Of a stretch of 64,000 bases of DNA, positions 1 through 11,035 are shown piece after piece; position 1 is the first letter of the stretch; each line of letters opens with the position of its first letter. Source of the stretch: Toxorhynchites rutilus septentrionalis (taxonomy: Eukaryota > Arthropoda > Insecta > Diptera > Culicidae); NCBI RefSeq assembly GCF_029784135.1, contig NC_073746.1, forward strand, positions 166,710,825 to 166,774,824, in the 5' to 3' direction. The position numbers were made by a program, and so were the translations under genes. Below the pieces are notes generated by a model, which saw only the letters and a list, made by a program, of their open reading frames with translations, made no database searches and was not told the origin of the DNA.

Positions 1-2940
1 ATTTAGTGAACTATTTATTATCAAATACGAATTCGAAATATTTCGTTCATACAATAAGATCTCAGTACTGAATAGACCTACAACAACGTAATAGAAATCA
101 AATGAAAGATAGTTGATTACGTTAATTGTATTTGCTATCTTTCAATAAACAGAAAGAAATCGGTTTCTCATTTCTTCTCGATATTTTTGTCCACTACATC
201 TACATACATAAAACATACATAAAAACTTCGACTTCGCACTCTGTTTCTTCAATTTATTTTCGAGTGTGAAAAAGTTCTATTTCCATTTTCGTTAAATTTA
301 TGAATTTGCCTCCTTCAACTTATATACATTTTGGCCCATACCTTTTCTCAGATTCTTTTCCGGCCAAGGAGAATTTGGCTGAAGATGGATATAAGTATCC
401 TCTGTCCAATGAGTATTATCTCAAAAATGTGTTTTGGGTCCTTTCAAATAACATTTTTAAATTTTCTTTAAATTAATTAATTTCCCCCATACAAGTTGTA
501 TAGGTTTTGGGCACTTCCCCTATCAAATTTTACGCACAAATGGTGGACATTGTGGAGTCTATTGAAATTATCGGAAACTGACTATGAGGATGCTTAATTT
601 GTATTCTTTCTCCAATGATAACTGAATGACAAATAACGAAATTGAATACATAATAACTTTCGAAAATCATTCCGCCAAAGATGAACACTAAACTGGATTC
701 AAAAAGCACAAATGCTTCTGCATAAACGATGCAACCGATTCAGCAGCCAAGTTTCATCTCATCGCATAACTCGTTCTCTGTGCGTAGAGAATTTCCATAT
801 TAAAAAGAATAAATCGTATACACAGAAAAAAACGAACTTGCGAACAGAAAAACGGGTTGAGAACGCAACTGCACGAATACTCCAAAGTATACACTGCATG
901 GTGCAGAGTATAAAACGGGTCTTCTCGGAATTCTCGAAACCAACACTGCAGTTTTTATTGACATCCGCCTAACCAACCGAACACACGCAGCCTGGCGGAT
1001 GTTCTTTGGTGGTATTTTTATGCTGATTTCGCGCCATCATAATGCACCATCACATCCGCCGCTAGCGCTGCGTCTGGCGAGAACATCTATACAATGGAGC
1101 AGCTGGGAAAAAAGATTTTCTGTACCAATGTATGGCGTCGAGAATAAATGTGATTTCCAAGAAAAAATTGCTCCGAGGGCAATAATCTCCATGACACAGA
1201 ATGTGACCTGCTTGTAGAAATGGGTCAAATTGAAGACCAAATTAAATTATTGATTTTACAGTTGGACACCATTTTTTTTTTCCAATTCTGATAAACAATG
1301 GTGATCTTGTTCATCTTGTTATTTTTCAAAACGGGTTTCCAATAGCTCAAACCATCAGAATTTGTCAACCTGTGTTTAACGTTAACGAAAACCAACGATG
1401 AAAAATTGTCCACCACTACAAAGGATCAGGCCAAAGACAGCTTACAAGCCGATGCAACACACCGTTTCGTTCGTACTTTCTCCCCTAGGAGACCCATAAA
1501 TGATAATGAGTTCGTGGCAGGGAATCCGAACCAGTCGCGAGAAAGCCTTTGTGGCAGCGTTCAAAAATGGGCGGTGAAGGTGCGGTTTTATGGTCATTAA
1601 ATTTTCATGTACACACACCCGCTAAGGTGGCTTGCGGAGGGCTGATCCTGGTGGGAAGCAGGGAACGTAAACATCGTGGGTTAATTCTTTTCGCACCTTG
1701 CCCTGCAGCATCCCTCCCAATCGTTTGCGGTTCGTGCGCCTTCGCGTGGAGATTTTACACCTCCTGTCGCTGGGGAGTCGTTAATTAACACTCCGGCTGG
1801 CAGTTGGTCGTGAAAGAACTTGTGGAACTCATCATGGCTCGGGATGATCCAGTGGGCCCAGATTTTGACCTTTTGTACTGTAAAGTACACGCCGGAGGAA
1901 GAAGTTCAAAGACTGACGGTTCTGTGGAGAGTCGTGGTGAATGTAAGTTACTCGACCATATAAGTGCCAGAGGGAAAAACGTAAAGCACGTTGCTCAGAT
2001 CTGGAATTCAATTCATAATTACAAGAAGGAGAACTGGATTTATTCTATAGACGTATACCGTTGCTGAATGCAATGGAAAATTTTATACAACTATCTGTTA
2101 GAATTTAGTATAAATACATATATATTTAAATCAAATATTTGAGCTCAGAACAATTATGACATACGCTACGTCCGCTCTGTCTTAAGACTTGAATATCCTT
2201 ATTTTTGCTGTCCAGTTGCTAGAACACCATTTTGATTTTCATAACAAGTTCTTGCATGTCAAATTACCCGACAAGAAAACAAACAAATATGTCCACCAAA
2301 TCTTTGCCTCATTCCATACATTGTTTCAACTAAACCCATCAGAAGAAGCCTAACATCGGCGAACCAGCATTCACACTCGAACGAGACGAAAAAGAAAGTG
2401 TTTTGTCTGAATGACGTGTAGAGATTATGCTCGGATGCTTTGGCTTGTCTGACGAATGTGTCGTTTATTTAAATGGTTAGCCCGTTTCCTGGCATAACCG
2501 TCGTCGTCAAATTACAAAACGGTGGCATTAACCTGCCCCTTGGATGTGGGTCTCAGCCGGAAGACAAAATATCACCTATGAGCCTGTGCTCTTGGATCTA
2601 GTCGAGCAGGGTGTTACACAATGTTTGGTTTGGCAGCGGGTTATGCAAGCTGCGGTGAGCAATTAAAGGGATTCTGGCCCGGGGAAGTACATGGTTGTAT
2701 GGGTTTATGATATGGTGTTATGGATATTAGTTTTTGTCGAAAAAAGGGCAGGAAAAAAATCTTACGTATGTAATTGTTAATCAAATTATATTGAGGAACA
2801 TTGGTTGTTTATTTTTTGACAAAGGGTTATATGATTGTCACTTATTGGTGCAAAAAAACGTTTTAATAGCTTAAAAATAGCTTGAAAACAGCATATTGAA
2901 ATCATAACAATCTAGCTCATTGATGATGATTGCTTTTGTG
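1..2940. other. Anonymous non-coding DNA
   Basis: I see no convincing coding region, RNA gene or element end here. The reading frames present are short, overlap on both strands and match no domain I know. The parts at about 970-1,960 and 2,340-2,700 are richer in G+C and look single-copy compared with the repeat-rich DNA that follows, so they may be ancestral intron or intergenic sequence. Confidence 0.4.
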
Positions 2941-3049
2941 GTGATCGGAATGTGTTCCCGAACATGGACGCAAAATCAAGGCACCTGGAGAAATCGTTAT
3001 CGCGAATACATACAGGCAGTGATCGCTTTTACTCGCTTGTAAATGCGCT

Positions 3050-3183
3050 CGAGCAAAGGAAGATTTGCGCATTCGGTTCCCGTGATGCAATGGTATCCAA
3101 CAGCATCAGTTTCCATTCTGTTTCCGCGTGGAGTGGTCATGAAAACTCTTGTGTATTATTCTTACGAGAACAAAATAGAATTA
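3050..3183 (-). repeat. Family U repeat, part 1 (split by mariner)
   Basis: The reverse complement matches the more complete family U copy near 46,855-47,090. Shared stretches include a block reading CATGA-CACTCCA-GCG-A followed by AAACTGATGCT-TTGGAT and GCATCACG. The copy stops at the TA that flanks the mariner at 3,184 and resumes at 5,149, so the mariner inserted into an existing U copy. Confidence 0.6.
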
Positions 3184-3238
3184 CGAGGGTCGTTCAAAAA
3201 ATAAGTTTCAGTTCCTCATAAATCGCGGAAAAATAAAG

Positions 3239-3737
3239 TTAGGACAAAAAACAAGGTGATTTTCGTAATCTACGTTTTATTTTCTTTTTTTTTTTTTTTA
3301 CATAATCGCCGTAACGTTCGAGGCTTTTTTCATAGCGTGGCACGAGGTTTTCTATTCCGAGCGCGAAGTGCGTAGCGTCCACCTTTTTGAAGTACGATGT
3401 AACTGCGTCAAAAATTTCTTCAGCGTTATCGAATCGTTGACAGCCGAACGCCTGTTTCATCACCGAAGTTGTAGTCGCTAAGGGCGAGGTCTAGAGAGTA
3501 AGGAGGATGCTCGAACACATTCCATTTGAATTTTATCAATTGCTCTTGAGTTACGCGAGCAGAATGGGGCCGTGCATTATCGTGGATGTGGTACACTCCT
3601 TTCGTCAATAAACCAGGCCTTTTGTTATTAATCGCGGTTTTTAATCGGTCCAAAACTTCACAATAGTACGATGGCGAAACAGGCGTTCGGCGGTCAACGA
3701 TCCGATAACACTGAAGAAATTTGTGACGCAGTTGCAT
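3239..3737 (-). pseudogene. Mariner transposase remnant (C-terminal half)
   Basis: Two overlapping minus-strand frames encode the C-terminal part of a mariner transposase, which cuts and pastes the element in the nucleus. The upstream frame carries HDNARPHSA, holding the second catalytic Asp, followed by a PPYSLDLALSDYNF block equivalent to the family's YSPDLAPSDYHLF, holding the third. The downstream frame carries the family's tail: FDNAEEIFDAV, then YFKKVDATHFALGIENLV and ERYGDYVKK. A frameshift near 3,460 separates them, and the N-terminal DNA-binding half is missing. It cannot make an active enzyme. Length is about 160 residues against roughly 345 for the family. Confidence 0.8.
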
Positions 3738-3797
3738 CGTACTTCAAAAAGTTGGAAGCTACGCACTTCGCGCTCGGAATAGAAAAACTCGTGCCAC
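3664..3797 (+). pseudogene. Inverted transposase 3' fragment, first piece
   Basis: On the plus strand this encodes KQAFGGQRSDNTEEICDAV and then YFKKLEATHFALGIEKLV, the same tail seen on the minus strand at 3,239-3,463. The reading continues after the hAT-like insertion with RYEKCLERYGDYVEK and a stop near 5,046. The two copies differ at several residues, so they are diverged inverted duplicates rather than a recent event. Confidence 0.75.
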
Positions 3798-4991
3798 CAG
3801 GGTTGCCAATAATATTTTTCAAAAAACTGGAAGATTGATCTAAAAAAACTGGAAGAAAACTGTATCCTGTGAAATCGTTTTATTTTAAGAATTTCGGCTT
3901 TGATTTATCTAAAATCATTTTTTTACTTATTCCAATTCTTAAGAAATAGTCCTTCGAAGCGTATGTAGCTCATAAAATAGCGAAAGAAAGATAACTCTCC
4001 TCTGTCGCGATTGAAGTTCGATACAGAGTACGCGCGATTGATAACGGAACATATCGCCGGGAATATGGGTTTTAGAGGATTCCCTCGGTTACTTTCTCAG
4101 GTTAACAAAAGATAACTCTCCTTCGTCACGATGAAATTTCTAGAAAGCGTACGCGGGACTTCGGGTTTCTAGAGGAGTTCTCTCGGCTTCTCAGGTTAAG
4201 ATAACACTCCCCTTCGAGATTGGAGTTCGATATATCGCTGGTCCGATTAGGTCTAGATTTTTTTCCGGTTATCTTTCCAGGTTTCCCAATAATAACTTTC
4301 CGCCGTCACGAATGGAGTTCTATAAAGTGTATAAGCTACGAATAACATAATATATCGGCGGGATGATTGATTTTAGAGGAGTATTTTTAGCAGATTTCCC
4401 ACAGTTAACTTTCCATCGTTGCGATTGGATTTCGATTGGAGAAGATGCATGCGATAAATACTAGAATATATAACATGTCCAATTAATTGTACTGATTTTC
4501 CTTTTCAGGTTATCTAAAAATAATCTTTCCTGTCATGTTGTGACACATGAAATTTTCGGATTTACATTTCGTTGAATGGTCGATTGATGTAAACGAATGT
4601 AAACGGAAGGAATTTTACTTGGTTTTTTACACTCATATCAATTAAAGTCAATAGAGCACATTGACCCTACGAACTTTTGAGCTTTAGTATGATTTGGAGG
4701 ACCTATAACGTCTGATGTTTATAAAAATTTATAGCCAGCATAGCAAATACACCTTGGATCGATCGGAAAAATAATATCAACAAACAAAATTGGTCAAGGA
4801 ATAAGAAGAGTGAGAGAGGGATGATTTTTATACATCGTAAATCGCTTTGTAAAATGATGCAACCATATAAAAAACAGGATAAAACTGGACAATATTTAAA
4901 AAAAATGGAAGTATTTGCGGTTTAGCTGTTTGACTGAATCGAGAAAAACAACTGGAAGAATCCAGTTTAAACTGGAATATTGGGAACGCTG
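3798..4991. mobile_element. hAT-like non-autonomous element, copy 1
   Basis: The left end reads CAGGGTTGCCAATAATATTT and the right end, reverse-complemented, reads CAGCGTTCCCAATATT. The flanking 8 bp are CGTGCCAC (3,790-3,797) and CGTGTCAC (4,992-4,999), matching at 7 of 8. Eight-base target duplications and CAG-type ends suit the hAT superfamily. Removing the element restores the mariner transposase tail across the junction. No transposase frame is visible in its 1.19 kb. A second member lies at 16,638-17,997. Confidence 0.75.
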
Positions 4992-5046
4992 CGTGTCACG
5001 CTATGAAAAATGCCTCGAACGTTACGGTGATTATGTAGAAAAATAG
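4992..5046 (+). pseudogene. Inverted transposase 3' fragment, second piece
   Basis: This continues the plus-strand mariner tail after the hAT-like element: CACGCTATGAAAAATGCCTC encodes the RYEKCLERYGDY segment and ends in a TAG. The sequence from here to 5,146 is the mirror image of 3,184-3,330. Confidence 0.75.
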
Positions 5047-5148
5047 AAAATAAAACGTAGATTACGAAAACACCTTGTTTTTTTGTCCTAACTTTATTTT
5101 TTTACGTTTTCTGAGGCACTGAAACTTATTTTTTGAACGACCCTCGTA

Positions 5149-5436
5149 TGTATCAAACTTCATTAGTTGCTTTTGTAAAACCACGCAAACCCGACGGTTC
5201 TTTTCAGTACCCCCAACAAGTTCGAAATAGTTGAATTTCATGTTAATAATAATTTCATTCTCATACTCATCCACACACACACTAACAAGGAAAACTTTCA
5301 GCAATCATTAGAAATAATTGTTCATTCATTCATTGATAATTCATTCAGATGAAATTTCAAACAAATGATTACAGAGCCAGCGGTAGTCCTACGTTCACCA
5401 TGCGGTTATATCACAAATATAACCCACTTCTTGTTT
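5149..5436 (-). repeat. Family U repeat, part 2
   Basis: The reverse complement aligns with 46,558-46,850: the same GGGTTATAT end, GACGTAGGACT-like block, ATGAATGAATGA run, GTGGATGAGTAT and ACATGAAATTCAACT segments occur in the same order. It is the continuation of the copy interrupted by the mariner. Confidence 0.65.
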
Positions 5437-5665
5437 TTTTCAACAAACCAAAATATCTCATTTTGAATCTTTTACTTACATGAGATCTCTGTGCCAAAAA
5501 ACACAATTTGATTATATCCTGAGTGGCAAATTCGAGAATTCTCGCGTACCAATGCAAGGCGGAAGAACTTTTCTTGACAAAAAAAAAACTCCTGCCAGAA
5601 TGGGAATCGAACCTCCTGGCATGATATGTGTGACGCAAACCGTTCAGCCACGAGAGTCAATTTTT
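5437..5665 (-). mobile_element. tRNA-derived SINE (minus strand)
   Basis: Read on the minus strand it begins with a tRNA-like head containing an A box (CGTGGCTGAACGG) and a B box (GGTTCGATTCCC), the internal RNA polymerase III promoter. A T-run and a tRNA-unrelated body follow (CTTGCA, TTGCCACTCAG, TTTGGCA). The same head and body recur on the plus strand at about 51,695-51,915, which shows a dispersed family rather than a tRNA gene. Confidence 0.75.
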
Positions 5666-6475
5666 ATTCATACACTGGCTGACCCGGTAAAGGTTGTTCT
5701 GCCATATATATTTTTTCCAGTAAATATTCCGATTATTAAATATTGTTAAATTAAACAGTGTGTTTGAATGATTTAAGTACCAATAAAATTAATCGAATGT
5801 GATCGATAAAATAGAACTTGTGTTCTATTGAGAAGAAAAATGACGCAGCGCTATATCGGTGCGGAGCAATTCAAGAATATCAGTGCAATCCAGCATTTCA
5901 TGACGTATTTCATCGGGCAAACATCGTGACACGAGGTCTTTATATATAGAAGTTGAGAAATACTATTGATTGCTTACTAATTAAAATATGTTTCCTTTTT
6001 TTCAGGTATTTCAATTAGCTTTGATTACAACAACGGTAAGCTTATTATGTACACAAACGACCTAGTTACTCTTTTGTCAGCTTATTGTTATTTGCTTATT
6101 AGGGGGACTCTACTCTAGAAGGTAGAAAAATAACGGATTTTCGCGATTTTTATTGTATGTTGGAACTAAAGTTGATTATTGGGAAATTTTGGTGATTGGT
6201 TGAGGTATATTTGAAGATGTATTTTTTATTGTTTGAAAGCGTACCACCAGCAAAAAAAAACATGGTTCCAAAAACGCATTTAAAGATTCGTACAGCAATG
6301 CGACTTTCCTCGAGGTGACCCCAATGTTTTTGCTGTAACTTTTCAACGAGATAAAGTATCGAATAATTCACACAACATTTCTGAAGATGCCTCTCGAAAA
6401 ATGCAAAAAAAAAGATTTATTTCTACTTTCCAGAGTAGGTCCCTTAACCCATGCAGAGTCATTCGTGATTGTAGT
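5666..6475. other. Anonymous AT-rich DNA
   Basis: No gene or element boundary is visible. A polypyrimidine run followed by CAG occurs near 6,000, but it is not attached to an open conserved frame. Confidence 0.3.
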
Positions 6476-6500
6476 TTAGTGCACAATGGTTCAGGAAGTA

Positions 6501-6662
6501 TTTTTTTTTTTTTTTTTATCTGTATTATAGTGATTTTCAACTCATTTGGCTGGTTCGTCACTTTTTACTTCCATTTTTGGAAGAATGTCGGGAGTGAGAA
6601 TTCAACTCGTGACCTTTAGCGTGAGAGGCATGGATGTTACCACTACGCCAGATCGCCTCCAC
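6501..6662 (-). mobile_element. tRNA-derived SINE with 13-bp target duplication
   Basis: On the minus strand the unit starts with a tRNA-like head: A box TGGCGTAGTGG and a degenerate B box GAGTTGAATTCTC. It ends in an A-run of about 17, seen as T on the plus strand. The flanks GGTTCAGGAAGTA at 6,488-6,500 and 6,663-6,675 are identical, a classic target-site duplication. The related W copy at 60,188 has the uninterrupted site. A diverged relative lies at about 17,640. Confidence 0.8.
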
Positions 6663-7181
6663 GGTTCAGGAAGTACATTTGAGTGGAAATTAGCATTCAG
6701 AGTTCGACAGTTATTCTCTAGACAAATGATAAAGCGCTCATTTTCATATTTTCAAAAATAGGGTGACCAAATTTTTCGATGAAATGAAAATTCTAACTTT
6801 CTTATCTTTATAGAGGTTAATATAGTTCAACAATGTGGAAGTCCCAGTTTATTTGAGAAATTTTGTGGAACAAAGTTTGTTTTGTATCTCTTGAAATAAG
6901 AGATATAGCGCTTTTTTTTAAAGTTGCGTTAGGGAAAAACGATTTTTTTGCTCAAACTTTTAAATTTCAAAATCAAAATACAAACTGTCTTAGAAGACTT
7001 TTAGAGCTTATTAAGGCAAACATTTCGTGATGCAGAACTATCTCAAATCTACTCAAAGTTTTTGATATTTGATCTCCGGAAATACGCTCTCTTCATTTAT
7101 TTGTTGTTCTTTCTGGGGCAAACACGAAAATGTTTATTGGCGGCATATTTGACTTCACATGATGTGATATTTTCAAAACTA

Positions 7182-7664
7182 CAGTAAAACCTGTTTTTGT
7201 GTGATTTTTTTTGTGCGTTTTTTTTTTCTGCGCGGTTTTTTTTTTGTTATTGTGCGTTTTTTTTGTGCGGTATATGAAAAGAAGCATATTTGACGAAGTT
7301 ATCGTCCATTTAGTTTTTTTTCGATGGTTTATATGCATTTCAGTGCGAAAAAAGCATATTTGCGTCTCAATTGTCCACTTCTGAAATCATTCCCCTCCTC
7401 CCATCAAATGCTCTAAGTTTTTCTAAGTTTTTGCATGACATGATTTCTAACAGCAACACGTTTCGACATGCAACTAAAAGCACAAAACAGCCACGCGCAA
7501 CCGAAAAGGCAAACTGTCCCATCGCAAAGTGTGAAACAAAAAGAAATTGAACGGTGAACTGTGAACGGTGTACCGAACACTAATTTTTAAAGTTACGGGT
7601 GAAGTTTTGCTCGATTTTATATCATGCGTTTTTTTTTGTGCGGTCCCTATCCCCCTTTTGCCTG
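7182..7664 (+). mobile_element. TA-flanked non-autonomous element V
   Basis: The ends are CAGTAAAACCTG on the left and, reverse-complemented, CAGGCAAAAG on the right; both sides are flanked by TA. It carries several GTGCG-T(n) runs and no coding potential. Removing it joins TTTTCAAAAC-TA to TGATATTTTT, which matches the uninterrupted W copy near 60,712. A reverse-oriented copy covers about 37,436-37,905 and a fragment lies at 53,906-53,998. Confidence 0.7.
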
Positions 7665-7829
7665 TATGATATTTTTTGTATTTGAGTAAAAATTTCACAT
7701 TTTTTATGCTTGCCCCATAAAGAACGACAAACAAATGATGAGAGTGTATTTCTGAGGAAGAAATATCAATAGCTATATTTGTTGTTTTGAGAAATAGAAT
7801 AACGCTCCACAAAGTTGCTTAACTCTTTG

Positions 7830-8417
7830 GCGTCCGGCGAAACCACAGTGGTTACGTACGAAAACTAGCGTCTGAATGCCGGCGACACCACAGTGGTTAC
7901 GTGCGCATAGTATCTAATGGCAGACAACAGCACTTTAGTATCGTTTGCATTCTGGTGGGGTTTTGTTTAGGTAACAATAACTTACACATCCCCAACATGT
8001 TTAAAATTTTTATAAATAGGGGAGGTGGGGAAAACGGGCGTTTTAAGAAGAACTTCAATTATATCTTTAGAAACTCATGTTTCTCCAAGCTTAAATGCAG
8101 TTTCTTGCATTTCAATATAGGGTAAGTGACCCAATTATGGGGGAGATATGTCACCAACTTGCAAAAATTTGCGAATAAATACTCTATATTAGTTTAAAAG
8201 TACATACGTATACAAAAGTATATTTTTTTTTAGCAGTTTTAACTCTGTTCTTGAAGATTCCCACTGACATTTTGATGATTAATTGACTAAATTGTATAAA
8301 AACATGTTTGAAAATGTCGCCTTCATGTACCCATTATGGTAATAGTGTTCCTGGAGTTTCGTAATAAGTGTACCTATTATGGTAATAGTCGGTGTCACAT
8401 GGAAAAAGTTTTAGTAG
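7830..8417. other. Short direct repeats in AT-rich DNA
   Basis: Two adjacent copies of a unit of about 40 bp share CCACAGTGGTTACGT (7,832-7,915). Further on, the motif CC-ATTATGGTAATAGT occurs twice (about 8,330-8,390). Related CCATAATAGGA motifs recur near 11,020 and 12,680, and an ATAGGGTA-like end at 8,117 has a possible partner near 13,128. An older element spanning the pogo-like and Tc3-like insertions is therefore possible but unproven. Confidence 0.3.
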
Positions 8418-8419
8418 TA

Positions 8420-10343
8420 CAGGTCGGACTCGATTATCCGGAGACTCGATTATCCGGAGACCCGATTATCAGGAGTATTTTATTTTTGATTTTCAGAAAT
8501 TTTGAATAATTTGTATAATAATTCTATATTGAATAGCTAATATGGGTATCAAAAGAAAGGGCTTGACTAGTAGAACACAGTTATTTATGAAAAATGCAAA
8601 TCTAAGATGGCGGCCACTACAAAATGGCGGATTGCATATTTTCTCAGAACTTCATCAATATGGGTATCAAATGAAAGAGCTTGACTAGTAGAACACAGTT
8701 ATTTATGAAAAATGCAAATCCAAGATGGCGGCCACTACAAAATGGCGGATTGCATATTTTCTCAGAACTTCATCAATATGGGTATCAAATGAAAGGGCTT
8801 GACTAGTAGAACACAGTTATTTATGAAAAATGCAAATCCAAAATGATCGCCATCGCAAGATGGCGCCATATATATTTTTTTCACAACCCCATCAATATTG
8901 GTATCAAATGAAAGGACTTGACTAGTAGAATACAGTTATTAATGCAAAATGCAAATCTAAGATGGCGGCCACTACAAAATGGCGGATCACCTATTTTCTC
9001 AGAACCCCATCAATATTGGTATCAAAGGAAAGGGCTTGACTAGTAGAACACAGTTATTTATGAAAAATGCCCAAAAATGTATCAAAAGAAAGTTCTCGAC
9101 TAGTAGAACATAGCAGATAATGAAAAATCCAATTTCAAGATGGCCGCAATCCCCAAACAACTAATTACTTTTTGAATGGTTTCAATCAGATTGACCTGTT
9201 TCTATGTATTTTTGAATGTTTGTTGGGTTGTACCACATTCATAGAAAATTGATCCCGTTCCTGTTGAATGATTGATCTGAAATTTGGAACATACATTTAA
9301 TTCTACTGTCATTATAAAATTGCGTATTCCATGATCTTGAAAAATTCAATTTGGCCGCCGCAAACAAATGGCTGAATGGCTTGATTTGGAGAATACACTA
9401 CACTATGAACAACATAAATTCGAAAAGGTCGCTGCCACAAAATGGTCGACTATGTATTTTTTTGCAATCCCCTCAATATTGGTATCAAATGAAATGATTT
9501 GACTAAAAGTATTCTTTTAGTCAGTACAGGTCGGACTCGACTATATGTGGTTCGATTATATACAATTTTTGACTCGATTATATTCAGTTTGGAAAAAATA
9601 TTTTTTTATATTTCTAATATGGCTTATTTCATGAAGTGGCTATTACATGTACAGTGGGGTAAAAATCGTGATTTTTGAAGATTTTGCTTGAATTTTCACC
9701 AGGAATTGTTTATATCTATATTGCAGCCAAATTAAGAAAAATAGAATGTGTACGTAAAAGAACAAATTGTGGAGCGGTTAAAGAACTTCATTTAAATTGA
9801 TATAAACAATCTAGTTTAATATAAATTTTTAGGATAAAATTAATAATAACACATTAAATATTATTCACTTTTAAGTGTTTCACTTCCAAAATGTTATTAA
9901 AATTCACTAATTTAGTTGTCCCACTATTGTATCCTGTACTAAGTTTTCTCATCTTTCAAATGAAAGCATCAGAATCGTTTTCCGTAGCGTACTTTTTAAT
10001 GTAGAGTCAGTTTGAGGCAACAAAGCCCGAAACAAAAAAAAAAGTTCTGTGACTATGTCATTGTTGAAATTCGAACATATGCGTAGGAGGATTTTATCAT
10101 CAAATATGATTGTCTATCACCTCCTGAGAGAATCTGAATATTTTTTTTTTCATATGAGAAAGATGTTTTCTGACTTTAAGGGAATGAATCAAAAATAAAA
10201 TTCCTTTTTTATCTTCAAAAAACGAAAAATACATGCAAAAAAACAAATAAAGAAAAAAAATTTTTTTGAATCGATTATCCGGAGGATTCGGTTATCCGGA
10301 GTGAAAAAAAAAAATAATACCCCGGATAATCGAGTCCGACCTG
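8420..10343. mobile_element. pogo/Tigger-like non-autonomous element
   Basis: The termini are inverted copies of CAGGTCGGACTCGATTATCC (left at 8,420, right end at 10,343), each flanked by TA. The left end repeats the ACTCGATTATCCGGAG motif in tandem. The terminus resembles those of pogo/Tigger elements of the Tc1/mariner superfamily. No transposase frame remains. The interior holds a 118-bp tandem repeat and a second internal copy of the terminal motif near 9,527. Confidence 0.65.
8541..9130 (+). repeat. 118-bp tandem repeat inside the pogo-like element
   Basis: Five starts of the unit (TATGGGTATC or TATTGGTATC) fall at 8,541, 8,659, 8,777, 8,896 and 9,014, a period of 118-119 bp, with a shortened last unit. 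Each unit includes AAAGGGCTTGACTAGTAGAA and AAGATGGCGGCCACTACAAA. A single unit occurs elsewhere, at about 18,006-18,135. Confidence 0.85.
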
Positions 10344-11035
10344 TATTCAAATAATACTTCGATAATAATTTTCAAACAATACTATGACTTCAAATCTTAT
10401 TCCTAGTATGCAATACTATGTCGTTGATTCTACACTCGACAAAAATTATGGGAACGGAGCGCGAAGACGAAGTTTTTAAGTGATTCTAAAAACGTTGTAA
10501 CTTTGTGAAAACCAATGCATGAAGATCACGATTTAAATAAAAAAAACACGATTTTAATGCATGAAGATGGGATATACATAATTTTAAATGAGAAATTATT
10601 GTTTTTTTCTAATATCCGGTATCCGGCCGGATATCAAATATTGACCGGATAGGCAGGATACCGAATATCCGCTTCATCTCTAGATTAGACTGTTGTCAGT
10701 GCTCCCCGGTTGTAAAATAACTGCCTGCTCCTCATTGCTAGGTCTCTCTGCTAGCTGACAAGAGAATCACAAAGGCGTGAGGGTTGTGATGCAGTTTTCG
10801 CTACTCTTCAGGAACTGAATAAAGGACATTAACCCATTCGCCTAAGAATTAATTTTCAATTGAGTGGATCAAACAAATATGCTTCTGTCGGACACGCATA
10901 GTGCTATTTCACTACACTATTCAGCGTTTAAAAGCGCCATATGATATGCAATTACACAGCGTGAAAACGAGAGTTGCAGCCATAATAACCTAACAACCAT
11001 AACATAACAACGTACAACCATAATAGGACCATATA

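Larger units (their letters stand above)
3184..5146. mobile_element. Fold-back mariner-like element
   Basis: The ends are inverted copies of CGAGGGTCGTTCAAAAAATA and each is flanked by TA (3,182-3,183 and 5,147-5,148), as expected for Tc1/mariner. Inside both ends lies the same 3' portion of a mariner transposase gene in opposite orientations. The left arm is about 3,184-3,465. The right arm is 3,664-3,797 continued at 4,992-5,146. Between the arms is one further stretch of transposase. The element is therefore a palindromic rearrangement, not a simple deletion, and its right arm was later split by the hAT-like element at 3,798-4,991. Confidence 0.75.
6476..7820 (+). repeat. Family W repeat (interrupted by SINE and V)
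   Basis: This AT-rich, non-coding repeat is recognisable by GGAAATTAGCATT, AGCGCTCATTTTCAT, AAAATAGGGTGACC, TTCTTATCTTTATAGA, AAATAAGAGATATAGCGC and TTTTAGAGCTTA. The same string of blocks recurs at 54,010-54,460, 54,880-55,130 (inverted) and four times between 60,190 and 61,965. Two insertions split this copy, a SINE at 6,501-6,662 and element V at 7,182-7,664. Confidence 0.7.

Noticed and set aside
8541..9130. CRISPR-like regular repeats
   Set aside because: The whole 118-bp unit is repeated without unique spacers, and the genome is eukaryotic.
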